Shown here in pieces: positions 25,261 to 39,419 of a stretch of DNA of 64,000 nucleotides (position 1 is its first letter; the number at the start of each line of letters is the position of its first letter). Made by a program: the position numbers and the translations under genes. The DNA is taken from contig PTEX01000003.1 in assembly GCA_003342815.1 (NCBI GenBank), positions 1,448,435-1,512,434 of the forward strand, in the 5' to 3' direction. This DNA is from Eudromia elegans (lineage: Eukaryota > Chordata > Aves > Tinamiformes > Tinamidae). Under the pieces are notes generated by a model. The model was not told the origin of the DNA. It made no database searches and saw only the letters and a list, made by a program, of their open reading frames with translations.

Positions 25261-26913
25261 CTGCAATGAAAATAATATTTGTTAGTGAATTCATTTCTCC
25301 AAAGATGTAACACAATAATCCTTAAAATTAATTTTATTCATTACCTCCTCTCAGTTACTTTAACACAAAAATATTATATTTTACTTTGTACTTACAATAA
25401 AGCAGAATAAGTAAGTTAATACATTAATAATTTCAGTATGTACCAGGAGTCGTTCATTTTTAGAACGTTATACAGCACATACATTATTTCATACTAAGTG
25501 TATTTCATGTGATATTCTGTTTAGGATTATTCTCTCTTGCAGTAGTATTGCATTACTTATATTCCTGACGTGTGGTATTCATAATTAATGAATGAATGTT
25601 TCATTTCCTGTTGCGCTGGGAAGACTATGGTTGAAGACCATAAACACTTGGAGTGTCTTAAATGTTTTCCAAGGAGATTATGAGGACTTATTCTGAAATC
25701 CAATAGGCCTTCCAGAACTTGTAAAAGAGAGAGGCTCAATAGATCATCTCTTTCCCAGTCCTACTCAGCAACAACAGGACAAAAACTGCTGTTACTCATT
25801 TCTCAGAGTTGGTCTAGCAGTGGACGACCATTTTTAGTACAGTCATTAAAAGCTGCTAATTAACTGTTCTGTTTTGAAAACTATAGCTACAAATATATTA
25901 CTGAAGGAAAGGATCTACCTACTTTAGAGCACTCACTGTGGCATGGGGAGATGGTGCAGGCAGGACATAACAAAGCCTTGCCAATGATCAGGGAGTCCTC
26001 ACATGGAAGTACCATGGGGGTTACTTGAAGGCAGAGGACAAATTAGAACATTTAAAGGAAGCACTATACATCCCTAAGCTTAAAGGAACTGGAGGATAGC
26101 ACCCAACCCAACTTAACAAAGCAGTGCACCTTTAGATCCTTTAGATGTACATAAACTTAGGGGCAAGTTCACCTCTGTGGAGCACCTCTCACATCATTTC
26201 AGATACAGAGTATCCAACTCCTATCACAGCTCCTGATCATTTCAGCCACCTAAGGAAAGGTCTTGATGCAATTCTTTCGTGTTTTTTTGCACCAACACCA
26301 CAATGCTGATTTATTTTTCTGACATTTCTAAAACTTCAGTACTTGGAGTGACACTCAATCACACCAATCCGTTCAGTGGTGGCAGCCTCCATTACCAGTT
26401 CTTACAGAGGCATTACAGAGAAGGGGGTTTCTGTCTTCTTGGGCCTACTTTTGACTTTACAGGTTTCTCACATCAACAGTTAAAGCGCTCTGTGACTAGT
26501 AAGGCATAAAAATGCGTGGAAGAAATTATCCTTAACATGTTTCATTCAGCTGAACTCTAGAGACTATTCTTCAATTCCTGCAAAGAAAAGGAATTCTGTC
26601 ACTAATGCTTGAAACTGAGATTCATCTGGACTAACACAAATGTGCATCCAGCTATAGATTACAAGTAGGAAGATTTATACCAATCATATAGACCCAAAAG
26701 GAGACCCTGATGGCATCTTAAGTGCAAGCCATCTTAAATGTTCTCTGTTATTAAATACAAGAAGGGCACCTACATTTTATCATCTACTTCTTTAGGCATC
26801 CTTGAAGCAAAGGACATACTTGTCTATTCATAAGAACTTGCTATTCCTATAATCCTAGGGGAAATAGCACTGGTGACATTCTTCATTATCTGTGGTTCTT
26901 GGGGAAAAAGCAG

Positions 26914-26930
26914 ATCTCTCTCTCTCTCTC
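26914..26930 (+). repeat. (TC)n microsatellite
   Basis: About eight TC dinucleotides in the intron. Confidence 0.85.
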
Positions 26931-27358
26931 CCTCTTGTGCTCAGAATGCTAATTCTCCAATGCACAACCCTGACATTCTAACCAAGAAGTCATCTTACTT
27001 AGATGCAAAGAGAAAGGAATAAACTGTTGGAGTGACAGAAAAAAAATGACAGAGAGGAAGATGGGTCTGCATTCTCATGGGAGTAGGAGACAAAAGGAGA
27101 GACAATGCACAGAAGCTGCTTTAGAATGACCGAGAAAGAGAAGTATATTGACGCTTCCTGATGAACCACAGGAAGAACAGAGCCACTGATGTCACTGATG
27201 ACATTATAAGAACAGGGGGGCATAAAAATACTGGATGAGAGAGGTCGAATAAGATGAATAAAGAATCCAGACAGTCCATAACAGGCACAAAATATATTGA
27301 ACAAAGAGAGTGAGGTGAGAGAAAATGTGACAAGAAGTCAGGACTGAAAACTGGAAAG

Positions 27359-27395
27359 AAAAAAAAAAAAAAAANAAAAAAAAAAAAAAAAAAAA
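27359..27395 (+). repeat. Long A-tract containing an ambiguous base
   Basis: Near-pure A run of roughly 37 bases interrupted by N at 27375. Its length is likely imprecise in the assembly. Confidence 0.85.
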
Positions 27396-30300
27396 GAGAA
27401 ATAAGAGTTAGAGTAGCATCCTGGACATGGAAAACGGCACTGGGAGTAGAGGTGACCTAATTCTATCTTCTGTCTAAGTAATATGTGCATATTATGACAC
27501 AATATCTGGATGGTATTGTATTCTCCTACAAGGACCTTGTCTTTTCTAGTCACAAAGAGAGAAGGGACAGACATTTAAGATGACATTAAAGATTTAAGAC
27601 AGCTGCTCTCCAAGAGATTCAATCCCCTCTTTCCTAGAGATCTTATGTGTTGGAGGCTGGATCGTTTAAAACATTCCAAAAGGGATTTATGAATTGTATG
27701 TTCTTCATTGTCTGTGATTCTGGCCTGATCCACCAGAGCCTGATTTGAGGCAGTGCTGAGTTCACAATGTTTTAACTAAAGTTGGAGGTGTAGTGCGCTT
27801 GCATACAGCTAAAGTCACCGAAAAATCAGAACTCTGTCATTTCAGTTTTTGATCATAATCTTTCAGTCATCAACTTTTAGCTTGTGATCAATAAATGCAG
27901 AACAATGCTAATATACTTCATATTCTATTTATTTCATTTTGTGAAAGCAACACAGTGGTAGCACAGGTATAAAGGAAGAGCCCATGAGCAATTTAATTTC
28001 TCCTGCACAGCCTGCTGAATAGTATGCAGCACAGACTTCCACTACCACACACACAGTGAAGACCATGGAATTATTCAGTCTAGAGAGTGAAAGTCCCAGA
28101 GGAGTGCACAGGTGTTGTGATGTTCAGTACTGAAACAGTTTAGGAACTAACGAAGCAGAACTTCCAGACCTCCATGCAGCAGTTTTCTGCAGATAAAAGA
28201 CACACACTTTTAAAAGAATGTGATTTAAGTAAAAATATAGGGGATCTAAGGAACTATGAGGATGTCATCCCAATTTAAATGGAGGGGAGGCCAAAACTGC
28301 AATACCTGAAATGGACCACAAGAAAGCTGTGCTGCATGATGCTAATGTGGAAGCTAATGTCCGTAAAAAACAATTTGGATAGGAACTCATCTACCTAAAT
28401 CCTACCTAATTTAGAATTTAAGTATTTAAAATTCACCTAATCAATGCACGATCCAATCTGCACAGTTTCTAAAAATCTTTCTACTTAATGTGGAAGTCAC
28501 AGAAGCTTACTTCTGCACGTTACACACATGCTCATAGAGTTGCCTCTTCTAGACAGACGTGCACCTACTTCATGGCAGCCTTGCATTCAGGCAAACATCT
28601 GCACTCAACTGTGAAAGAGTCTGTCATCTGAAGAGTGGTGCATCTGCCACGCTCCTTGAGATAGGCTTCCAGACAAAAATATCTGTCATAAATAGCTTAA
28701 GTAATAGGAACTGATCTGGAGTCCAGTGATGAAGCCAGGGAGGGAACAAAGCTGAGTCTGGTCCTGCCTTCACAAGACTCTCTGTTTTTTAACCTATAGT
28801 GGTGTTAGGCAAGATCAGTACACATTCCGGGTAGTAAGTCTAGAACATGCTCAGCTAAAATCAAGCTTTCTCTGCCTGCTGAGAACAACACATATTCCTA
28901 TCCATGCAGTAGTTCAACTTCAAGGAAGAACAGGACATCATGCTCCCAAGAGGATTAAAAATGTGCAAAAGGCACTTTTCTGAAAAACACGTTTCATCCT
29001 TTCAGTCTAGGGAGGAACTAAAACAACTATATTCGTTTTTCTGGAATGATTGTTCTACACATAAGGAAGTACCAAAAGCTAGCTGCTCATGCTGTATCTA
29101 CCCGTTATTTCCTTTTGGTCACCTCCACCCCTAGAAGAAGAGGTAGATGCCTACCTCAATGGAACAACTCACTGTTTACCATAACCTAAGTTCTATATAG
29201 TTAATGGAGACATGCAGCCTCTATTTGGGCTGAATTGTTCACTGTGGATATTGAGACAACTATTTTTTCCTCCAGCTGCACATACAGATAACTAACAGTC
29301 TAAACTGTCCTATAAGGCATATCAGATTTATTTGAGGTTAGTGTGCTTAACTTAAGTAAGTTGGGTTGCATAGTTAAGTACATTTACTATATTTTGCCCT
29401 TTTAACTTGTGTATCTTGCCCTAACTGGATATTCTTCATTCAGAACAGTGATAGAAGTCAGAGTCTTGAAAAAGGAGAGATCACAAAATTAGGATCAATA
29501 ACCAAATATATCCACATAATGGAAGTTAAGGAAACAAAAATAATATAATAAAATCATACTAGCATTTCCTGTCTCATGAACAGTTGAATGATCAATCTTA
29601 ACCATGCATTTCCAACACAGTGTTGTTGTGTGTAACACATACAGGCACTCTAGAGCTCAAATGGTAACTTCGGATTTCAAAACAGAGAACGTTTATAGTT
29701 ACTAATTCTGTGCTACATACAGGGTTGCTTCCTGAATCTCATAGGATCAAGAAACATCCTTCTGTGACTGCAGTGAAAATGGCTCATGTCAAAACATCAC
29801 TAGCTTTCAGAGACTGTCAGCTCTGCATTTTTGCTGTTATTTTCTTCAACATGGTATTTATTCTAACTGGTATAGCTATTTGTGATAGTAATATTTTGTA
29901 ACTGATAATCTATTTTTCTCTCTTGTTTTCATTACTTGGAAACAAGCAATACTTCAGTAGAATATGTTGTTGCAAAAAAATGTTCCAAATTATTTTTCAA
30001 AATGCTTAAAGCAATTTGACTACGCTTATAAGGTTGCAGATGTTGCCCTTAGGTGGCAAAGTCTGTGGTGTAGCTGAGATCAGCTCTGGTTGTTCTTAAA
30101 TCTACCTCTAAAAAACATTAACTACTGAGTGTTGCTAAATCAATGTCTGATATGTGAAAAGAAATATCAGAAAAAGGATGTTGAACATAGAAGCATCTAG
30201 AATATGAAAGCCAGAAAATTATGGAGGTGTTTTCACTGTCCACATTCACATAATTAAATTTATTTTCTAGTTGCTTTGTTTTGTTCCTAGCAATGCCAAA

Positions 30301-32916
30301 AAGATGAATGCATATACTTTTATAGCTGATTAAATACAAAAATATTCTGCATTAAAGTAAAAAGCATGTGTGAATATTTTAAGTTAGAAAAAAAAGTCTA
30401 CTTTGATTTCAACTCTGATTCTACGGGCAACTCAGTCTGGTTCAACCAAATGAACAAGATGCTTCACAGCAATACATTTAAGAACAGGTCATTCTCTACA
30501 GAAATATCAGAAAACATCATTCTTTAAATTCAAAAACTGCAGGTATGTTAAACTGAACCTAAACAATTCAAGAAATATGTATGCTTCCTTCCAAGAGTTG
30601 TATAAGTAGAAAAATTTCAGAAGAAGAGTGCATGGATGGGAAAAGGAAACTATTTTTCTTTTCAATAAATGAGAATTGTTACATCATGTGGGGGTGGAGG
30701 AGACAGTAGAGGTGTGGAAGGACATGGAGAGAAGTATGGAGGAGAAATTTGTGCCAGAATCCGGGACACACATGACCAGGATCAGTTTCAAACTAACGAT
30801 TAGAGAAGATGCAAGCAAGAATAAAGAGGTGCACTTCCTTTAAGAGCAACAAAACCACGAGGAATAAACAGAAATGTTTGAGATCCTCTAGATAGTTCTA
30901 TAGACAAGCCACAGTGTAACATATACACACTGACTAGCCCTCAAGAGCAGCTCAGGGTTTGGGATTAGCTAATTTCTTACACCCCAGAGCAGCTGCAGTT
31001 CTACTGCTCCAAGACTGCAGTCAAGGCTAACACTCCAGCCACCTTGCTGGCAGTGAAGAATCTCTACTCTTCCCTGCACTGTAAATGCATCTTCAATTAA
31101 TCCATGTTAAACTATCTACCTTCCTTACAAAAATGGGCAGATGGGCAGCCTGACTTTTTGCCTCAGCCTAGGTGAAGGGATGTTGGCAACTCCTGTCTGC
31201 CTCTGACCACTACTGAGCATGGCAACAGACAGTCGGACAAGTCCACGACGGCTCCGCAGACATTATGCAGGGCTCCCTGGGACTAAAGACTGTTTCTGTC
31301 TACAGGGTAATAAATAACCCAAGCCGAGGTCAGAAAGTAAGCCTCTGAGATACATTCTTACCTTTTGCCGGATACTCCCTATCAAGCCCTACATGCTTGT
31401 TATCTTAACTAAGCACTGTAATCATTTGATCATAATAAATTGTTTTTATTTTTGTAATTAATGATATTAAAGAACTAACAAATTTAATGTCTATTTTTTA
31501 TCCTATATAATATGATTAAATATGATTAACTGCCACGTTTCCCTTTTATCTCAGTATTTCATGAAACACTCAGTTTCAATCAGATGTTTGCTTTTTCATT
31601 TGAACACTCAATTATCATATTTACAATTTATTTTGTACATAACTTGAAAGAAATATTTAAAATATTTATTCATCCTGAATGCAATATTCATCTCTATCAG
31701 CTACTAACATTTTGCAACTGACTTTGGACACTTCTTTGATTCTATTATTAGAAGCAGAAACTAATTTTCTTAATAAGAAGCTATTTTATGTCAATAGCTC
31801 ATAGGAATATGTTTACCTTAAACAATCCTTGCAATTTTTTTCTTACATTTTAACTTGGAATTTATATTTAAACACTTATAAGGACTGCTTTAGAGAAACA
31901 GCACATTGTTAAAATACATGCACTTAGTCTATCAATTCTTTGTCATAAACAAACCATTTTCTACATCATTATTTAGAATTCCTTTTAAAATTTATATTAT
32001 TTTTTCATTTCAATATGAAATTTAATCATCTCATCCTCATCATTTAGACACAATCCTTCATATCTTTCCTTGAACAACTGATCAAATGAAAGAAACGTTT
32101 CTACAACTATCACAAGAAAATTAAATACAGCCTGAAAGATATTTAGTAACAAAAACAGGTAATATTCTACATACAAAAAACTGAAAAGCATGCAGCAAAG
32201 CAAGATAAGCATTTTAATGTACTAGTAAAACCTACTTTTGCATTAATCTACAATACCTTAAGAGTTTCCTAATGAAAAAAGGCAAACAAGTTGTACCCAA
32301 AAGTATATCAAAGCTAAAAAAAATCAGTAACATAAAAGCAAAAATCATTTTTAAGTAAAAGAGATTTTGACTATTTTGACATATTTTTAAAATGCAAGTC
32401 CTGAATCTCATACACACGCAAAAAAAAATTTCTTTATAAAAGGTACAAATTTATTTGCCTGTCTTCCACTCAAGGCGCTACTGTTGCTTGGAAAATGCAA
32501 AAAAAAAAAAAAGAAAAAAAAAGTGTTGACAGTAATGATTGATTTAAAGAGACATGAATCTTTATATAATGCTTTCAAATATCAACAGGATAAAATTATT
32601 TGCTGCTTAAACAAGAAGCATATTATGTATGTGGGATACGTAGCCAGTATCACTGTTAAAACCTAAATGAGTTTATATATACTTGGTAAATAGCAGAACA
32701 AAAACTAATTGTCTCTTTAAATTGTAATTTTAACCCCCATGCAGAACTGTACAAGCTGCTCACAGATGACATGAAACTTGTTAATATGGTTTAAAGCAAC
32801 ACACTAAAAAGTATGGGAAAACGGACTACAATGCAACGTTTTCCTACTATGCATTTTCCATAACAAACAAAAGAAAAACACAACTTTAGTTTCTGTCAGG
32901 CAGACGAAGCCTTTAC

Positions 32917-32964
32917 CTGAACCCTAGGAACAAAAGGCGTTGTTCTTCTACTAAGGCTTTGGCT
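32917..32964 (-). CDS. RIMS2: RIM2 optional exon before C2A (48 nt, phase 0-0)
   Basis: Encodes SQSLSRRTTPFVPRVQ, exactly the 16-residue insert found between the GQLS and IKLW peptides in some mammalian RIM2 isoforms (established knowledge, recalled). The acceptor is gcttaccag before AGCCAAAGC and the donor is GTTCAG/gtaaag. Both ends are in phase 0, so including or skipping it keeps frame. The insert sits immediately before the first C2A strand and carries an SRRTT sequence that resembles a basophilic-kinase site (inference). The acceptor has a purine-rich, poor polypyrimidine tract, consistent with regulated inclusion. Confidence 0.93.
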
Positions 32965-35900
32965 CTGGTAAGCAAAATTAAAGAAAAAGCAATAAAACAA
33001 AACCAAAAAGGACAACACGCTGGAAACTAAAAGACCAAAAGTAAAAACAAAGACACACAACTATTACTTTAAACACAGCTTTACACCAAGGACATAGTTA
33101 TCTAAAACAAAGTATTTTAAATCAACAAATAAATTAAACCTGCAAATCTGTTACAAAATCATATCAAAACGCTGTGATTGAAATTCTAGCCCTAAGGAAG
33201 TCAGCAGTAATTTTGCCACTAATTTCCCAGGGGCGAGGATTTCATGTGACATGTCTGCCTGCTGATAACATTTACAAGAGATTTAGAAATAAAATTAACA
33301 AAAGCAGCAGGTCAGCAAAGTGTGATTTAAAAGCGGATTAGAAAATACATATTGAACTTGAGCATCTCTTTCAGGAAGACTGTAGACGCATATTCAGAGA
33401 CTGAAACAAACGCAGTTCGCACACTGACAGCTTCGTTTGCTTTCTACAGTAAGGATTTTCCAGATTTTCTACAATTGCAACTTTTAAGCGGCATTTCTAT
33501 AGAAAGCCCCAAAAAAAGACTTTACAAATTATTAAAAGAAAAGGCTAATTGATATTAGCAGAAAGTGGGGAAGGTGCAATCAATATATTTCCAATTTCTA
33601 GCAATCAGGACAGCAATGACATGGTATATACGGACAACTCCTGCATGAAATGGAATCTCTAACATTGAGCGACCTCAGGAGTCACAGAGCATGCAAGAAG
33701 ACCCACTTCTAACCCAAATCCTTGTGTTTTAATACTTCAACCTCCAGATGACACTGTGGATCTCAGCATGTACACTGAGCCTGTCGGCACCAGGAGCTGC
33801 TGGACCAATGGAGCTGGACAGAAGATACCCCGGTTGTCCTGGCAATGCAAAGGTGCCAGAACAGGGCCTATTCACACACACGGAAAGCAGATCTTCAGCT
33901 CCCTCCTGCTCTGCCTTACAGCAGAAATACAGATGTTCACAGAATCACAGTCCTTGGGGGGCTGAGTGTCTCCACTGTGGCCCGGGAAGCCACATTCTGC
34001 CCAGGCAATGGAGGCGACAGTCCCATCCTGTGCACTAGCTCATGCTGTGCAAACCCGGTCTGTAGGGTTGGCCTGTCCCGAGACAGAAAGGTGGGAAAGG
34101 GAACACCAAGGGCATGGGCATGGGGGAGGGAAAGAGGAACACGAAGGCAAAGCTTGCCTCACACTTGACCTCATCTTCCCCCCAGATAGGCGGGCATCCT
34201 ATATTCTTTGCACTGCACAATATCCCCTATCTCCTTTGCTCTAAACTATTCAATGGAAATTAATATGCCTTTATTTTACTGCTTTATAAACTGACTATGC
34301 ATGGAAAATTGATTGAAGAACAGGCATACTTGTGGTTTGGATGTACAAGCAAACAGCTTAATTTTACGCAAAATGTCCCCTATCTCTGTTAGAATTTCCA
34401 CCAGTAAAAACAAAAAACACTGGAATTTTCTATCTGCAGCCATTTCTTACTTCTTCTAGTCACGGTATCAGTCTCCAAGGCTAACTACTGCAGACGTCTT
34501 CCATGTTTTACTTTTCATACAGCATTGAAAAAATAGCCCAAACACAATAATGAAGCACATGTGAATCACCACACAAAGAATATTGACTTTTTCAAAATGT
34601 CATTAAAAGAAAAACAAATCAATGAAAAACAAAATAAATAAATAAAAAAGAAAAACACAGAATCAGGAACCGGACAAACCAAAAAATAATAAAACAGTAA
34701 GTTCAACAACAACCAAAATTATTCCGCTCAAAGAACACTGTGGATCAAAAATACCATAAAATAAACTGCACTGAACACAGGTAAAAATATTCCTAAGCCT
34801 TAGTTTATTATAATAAACAATAATTTAGTGCACTCACATAATATTTATTTCAATTAAATATGTATTTGGGTAAAATAATAATTAATCAAAAGAAGATTTC
34901 TAAAGTACGCAGGATGGTTTGCTTTGCTCTGCTCTGCAGTTATCAGTCACTGCAGGAGTGTCACTGTAGCCTCAACAGAAGAAAATACGTACAGAGAGTA
35001 ATCCCAATTCCAAGAAAAATATAGATGACTGACCAACCAGAAGAAAGCTCACTGCAATTTATCTGGTTAAATAACTTTTCTCTATAGCCAAAACCACACA
35101 AGATTCAACTTAACAGGCACTCGAAACACATTATCTGTTTTTCTAAAATCATTTCTAAAAACATCTGACATTCATCCAGGAGTCAAATATATAAATATAG
35201 AAACTTAAATTCTGATTTAAATATCTACCTATATTGCTTGGTGCTTATTCACTTTTGTTTAATTATTTAGGGATCTTCTGTTTCCCTGCCCTTCTCAATC
35301 CCCAAAATAATCTGTCATGGTAGACTTTAAATTACATACTGAATTACAAAGGTTTTGGTCAAGGAATACCACCAGGCAAGAACTCAGTCAGCCTTTTTTA
35401 ATTCTGTGTCTTGAAGATCAAAACGAAACTCCACTCAACGCTATCCACATATACATATAAAAATGCAGGATTTGTCTGTGAATGCAAAATACGTATCTGA
35501 GGACACAGGCATTTTGTTTTGAGCACACTGCATAAACAGAAGTACATGAAGAGCTGGCACTAGAGATAGCCTGAAGTATATATATGGGGTAAATTGAAGT
35601 AATACCTTTGTCAAAGTGCCTGAAAGAATGTGCAGAAAATCTACCCCTTCAGTTGTCTTCACTTAATACATGCTTCCTGGTGTAATTTTGGACAGAATAA
35701 AATCAATAAGCACGATTGAACATAAAGAAAAACACTCCAAATTAATGTCAATAAAAATGGCTTGAAAGATCCATTTGAATAAGGATGCACATATTAAGGT
35801 ATTGATTCAAATGCTTTAGGAATCATCTCCATCAGAACTAGAGATGTCTCCACTCCTGCCACAGCTTTCCTATATCTCAGCCTACGACACACAGCTACCC

Positions 35901-38199
35901 TAACAACAGCCTACTCGACTACAGAGTATTAGCCAAAAACACAGAAAACACTTTGGAAACCTTGTCTATCACCCACCCCATCACAGTGGCTCCCACTTGC
36001 CTGGACTGACCCAGGAGCTCTGAGCACGGCAGCCGACCTGCTCTTCCCCACTGCCTGGCGCTGCCCCAAGCACAGCCCTGCGCTGCAGCCACTCTCCTGC
36101 TAGGCTCTCGCCACAGAAAACATTCCCACTTGTACTAGGAATTCCAAACTTTCTTCCATTTCCCTCTACTCATCTTACTCCTGTATCTCAACATTCCTGA
36201 AGTTGAGAAAGTTCTCAAAAGCTATAAAATAAGAAATAAAAATCCGTAAAAATGAAAGAAAAACTATTTATTACTCTGAATTCATGGAGAAAGCAGTAAA
36301 AGGTTTTGATTTTCAAAACTCTAACTTAAATAGAGCACCATCCTCTTAAAGCCTTGAGTACCCCCAGTAGCAAGAACTGGGTTCTACCATTTACATGGCA
36401 ACATAAAACTGAGCTATCTCCAACTTTGCTTTAGCTGATGAGGTTAGAGCTGTCTACATTTTTGGACCTACTAAAGTGAGATGCCAAGGTTGAGAGAGTA
36501 CAACATGAATTTTGAGCATTCCTGAGCATTCGTGACCTTAATGCCAAGCAGTGGGATCTGTGGGTTACTATTGGCTGCCCTCTGAGGGAAATATTACGAA
36601 TTTATATAATAAATAAATAGAGACATCTGTATCTTGAAACAAAACGAACAAAAAAAAAATCACTAAAAACAGGAATGATTTCTTCTGGAGTTAAACCCTG
36701 AATTTACCTGCTCCTCTGAGATGTGAACCTTTTTGAATTCTGTCATTCTGAGTAAATTAAAACATATGCCCAAATCCACGATACTGTTTTCATGCATCCC
36801 AAAATGCGATACCGTATCAAACTGCATATTAAAGCCTCATCTCGAACTCCTGAAGGTTTTGTTTCTGGAACGGAGGACGTGAGCTCTGTGCCGTCTCCCA
36901 CTTCTCCTGCAGCTTTAGGGATCATCTTCCTGCAGGGCCAATGCACTGGACACCTGAGTGGCTAACTAACTCTGAATCACTCTGGCACCTGTGAGCCAAA
37001 AGCTGTCGACAGCCTAATCTCCTATGAGATTTAGCCCAAATAGTTTTTCTTTTTTCATCATTTCCAGCATCAAAATCTTTTGCCGTATTGTAAAACCGTG
37101 TTAGTTTTTTAAAACATCAAGTGTTTGTACTTCGGTAGTTCAAATTCTCCTATTGTTTTATTTTGTACAAAGTGCTCTGCACTCTACAGTGACGACTTTT
37201 CATCCAACTTTTTTCAAAAGAGTCAGTATTTTGAAGTATTTAAGTACCACAGTTACACAAAATTCAAAATTATGTATTGCAGATGGTTGGTCTGATGAGC
37301 AAAACAAATAATGTCCATGCGTTGCAAAATGGAGTCAACATGGCTGCTGACCAGACAGAAAATATTTATTCCTCTCTTCTACAGATACCATAAACCATTT
37401 GTGTGAGACCTATAAATCGTCTGCTTAGATTTTCAGCCTACTTTTATAGCCCACTCATTATGCTAACATTAACATCCTGGAACAAATAAAAATGTCACAT
37501 TTTCGAATGTGTTTTACGTCAACATTGCACTGCTTTCATTTTGTTTTCCTCTCCATTTCAAAGGGTACCAGGCCACAATGAAGCACTTTTGAAAAATCAC
37601 ACTTTGGAGTTCTAAATGAGGCAGAATGCTGCACAAATCCTACGTCCTTCAGTTTAGTACAAAAAAAATCTTTCTGAGAAAACATTCATACAATGAATTT
37701 AGTAAAGGTGAAAAGCGTAAGTGAACAACATAACATATTGGTTCCATGAGGACAACATTAGTAAACTACTAAAGAGGCAAATGGACATCTAGTAAAAGGA
37801 ATATATTTGAGAGCTAAAGCATAAAAATAAATATCATTTTACAAACACATAGGTAATAAAACCTACCAAACTGACATGTAAGTGTTACAGGTAAAAGAGC
37901 AAATTAAGCGCTCAACAGCACTTAATATAACTGGGGATCAAGATTAGGCCTTTCTGAACATCTCACTACCAACGTGACAGCTTACTAGAAAAAGATACAT
38001 ATACATGTCTAATACATAGATCGCTCTTACAAAATTACATCCTTTCCTATGCCAAGGTTTATAGCATAACTTAAAGAGAAAAAAAAAAGAAAAAAGTTTA
38101 ACAAATTTATTCTAATGCTAGCTCATACTCTACACAAGTTTGGACATGCTGAAAAAAGCACAACATTAAAATATTAATATTAATGAAATGTTTACATAC
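32965..38199 (-). other. RIMS2: RIMS2 intron of 5,235 bp
   Basis: Intron between the linker exon and the 48-nt optional exon. Mostly AT-rich, with two GC-richer patches: 33740-34200, which has several overlapping short open frames on the plus strand, and 35985-36110. Neither matches a family I recognise. No transposon was identified. Confidence 0.87.
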
Positions 38200-38312
38200 T
38201 GAAAGTTGTCCAGACAAGAACTGTGGAACATCTCTTAACATGCCAGGACTCATAGGAGAAGTCACTGAAATAGAAGGTCGGTCCATTTTTTGAGATTCAA
38301 ATGAACTAGAAC
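38200..38312 (-). CDS. RIMS2: RIM2 exon, PDZ-C2A linker (113 nt, phase 1-0)
   Basis: Encodes (S)SSSFESQKMDRPSISVTSP and MSPGMLRDVPQFLSGQLS, the serine- and proline-rich linker between PDZ and C2A. The first two bases complete a Ser codon begun by exon 39420-39466. The acceptor is aattacag before GTTCTAG and the donor is CTTTCA/gtatgt. It ends in phase 0, compatible with either the 48-nt insert or the C2A start. Joining it directly to the PDZ exon 43634-43757 would give GGG TTC TAG, so the 47-nt exon between them is required. Confidence 0.96.
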
Positions 38313-39419
38313 CTGTAATTATAAATATTTTTTTAACAAATAGTACTACTTATATATTTCACAACAGTATTTAAATAAAAAGATACAAATACACATACAA
38401 TAAAGCTGTTTACTGTGGAAAAACTGCTATGATACCTATTTGAAATGATTAGATACTGCTTGCTACTCAACTTTGTGATACTGAAATGCAATCAAAAGCT
38501 TACCAAGTTTACAACAGTGGAAAAAATGTCATCTCAAGCATCTAAATTATGTTGTAAATTGAAGGTCTAAACTGACTATTTACATTACTGTGGTCAAAGG
38601 AATTCAGTCTTCTGAAGGGCACTTATAATCTTGTACAATTCATTGTAGATTCATTATTTTTATTAGACTTTTATACCAGATTAGGTATTTTGCACATTTT
38701 GTTTCTAACCTGTAAGAGGTTCTGTAAGAGAACAAGCTCTGACACATAAAATGTAGACTAAGGAAAAGGACTGTACTGAAAGTACAAAGCACTCCTTATT
38801 AACATTCCCTCTCTCACAAAACATAATGGACTTGGCTTATCAGTGAAAAGTTATTGTAGGAGTTTCTTCACATTGCTATAATTAAGTTTATGACACCATA
38901 TTTATTAATAGCTTCTACTACAAAAGAAATCTAAAACAATGATAAAAAAAATAACTCCATGCTGAAATCCATTTTATAAGGTCTAAGCCAAAGAACAAGA
39001 TATTTTACTCATATGAATATTGGTTTAGTCTATTTAAGGGGAGTTGAATGGTCCTAATAAAATAGAAGTGTTCTGATTTCAAAGTAACTGCCACTTCAAC
39101 AGTTCATACTCATTTTTAGTTTAAGGGAAATTAAAATTTTATGTTCTTGCATATTAGTTAGCATTATGCTTTTCCTTTCAATAAAAAGAAGTCTAAGTTT
39201 ATAACAAAATGTTAAGCCTCAAATAACACATCCCTACTTTGGACAGCTTCTTATTAAACAAAAGAGATGAGATAAACAGGTGACACAGGGGGGTAACATA
39301 TTGAGACAGAGACAAACATACAAGGGCTATACTGACTTCAGTGATAGGATATTTCAATCTATCTGCACTGATATAAAAGAGAGAGAAGGATTTTTTCCTA
39401 CTGCACAATTGAGACTTAC
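38313..39419 (-). other. RIMS2: RIMS2 intron of 1,107 bp
   Basis: AT-rich intron between the 47-nt exon and the linker exon. Nothing recognised in it. Confidence 0.92.

Larger units (their letters stand above)
25261..32916 (-). other. RIMS2: RIMS2 intron of 7,656 bp
   Basis: Intron between the 48-nt optional exon and the first C2A exon. It has a TC microsatellite at about 26914-26930 and a long A-tract with an N at 27359-27395. I saw no transposon and no further RIM2 peptide. Confidence 0.88.

Noticed and set aside
31362..31388. 27-nt in-frame exon-like segment with AAG/gtaaga donor between the 48-nt exon and C2A
   Set aside because: The acceptor lacks a pyrimidine tract (ends aagcatgtag) and the peptide it would add is not known from RIM2. 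Kept only as a note.
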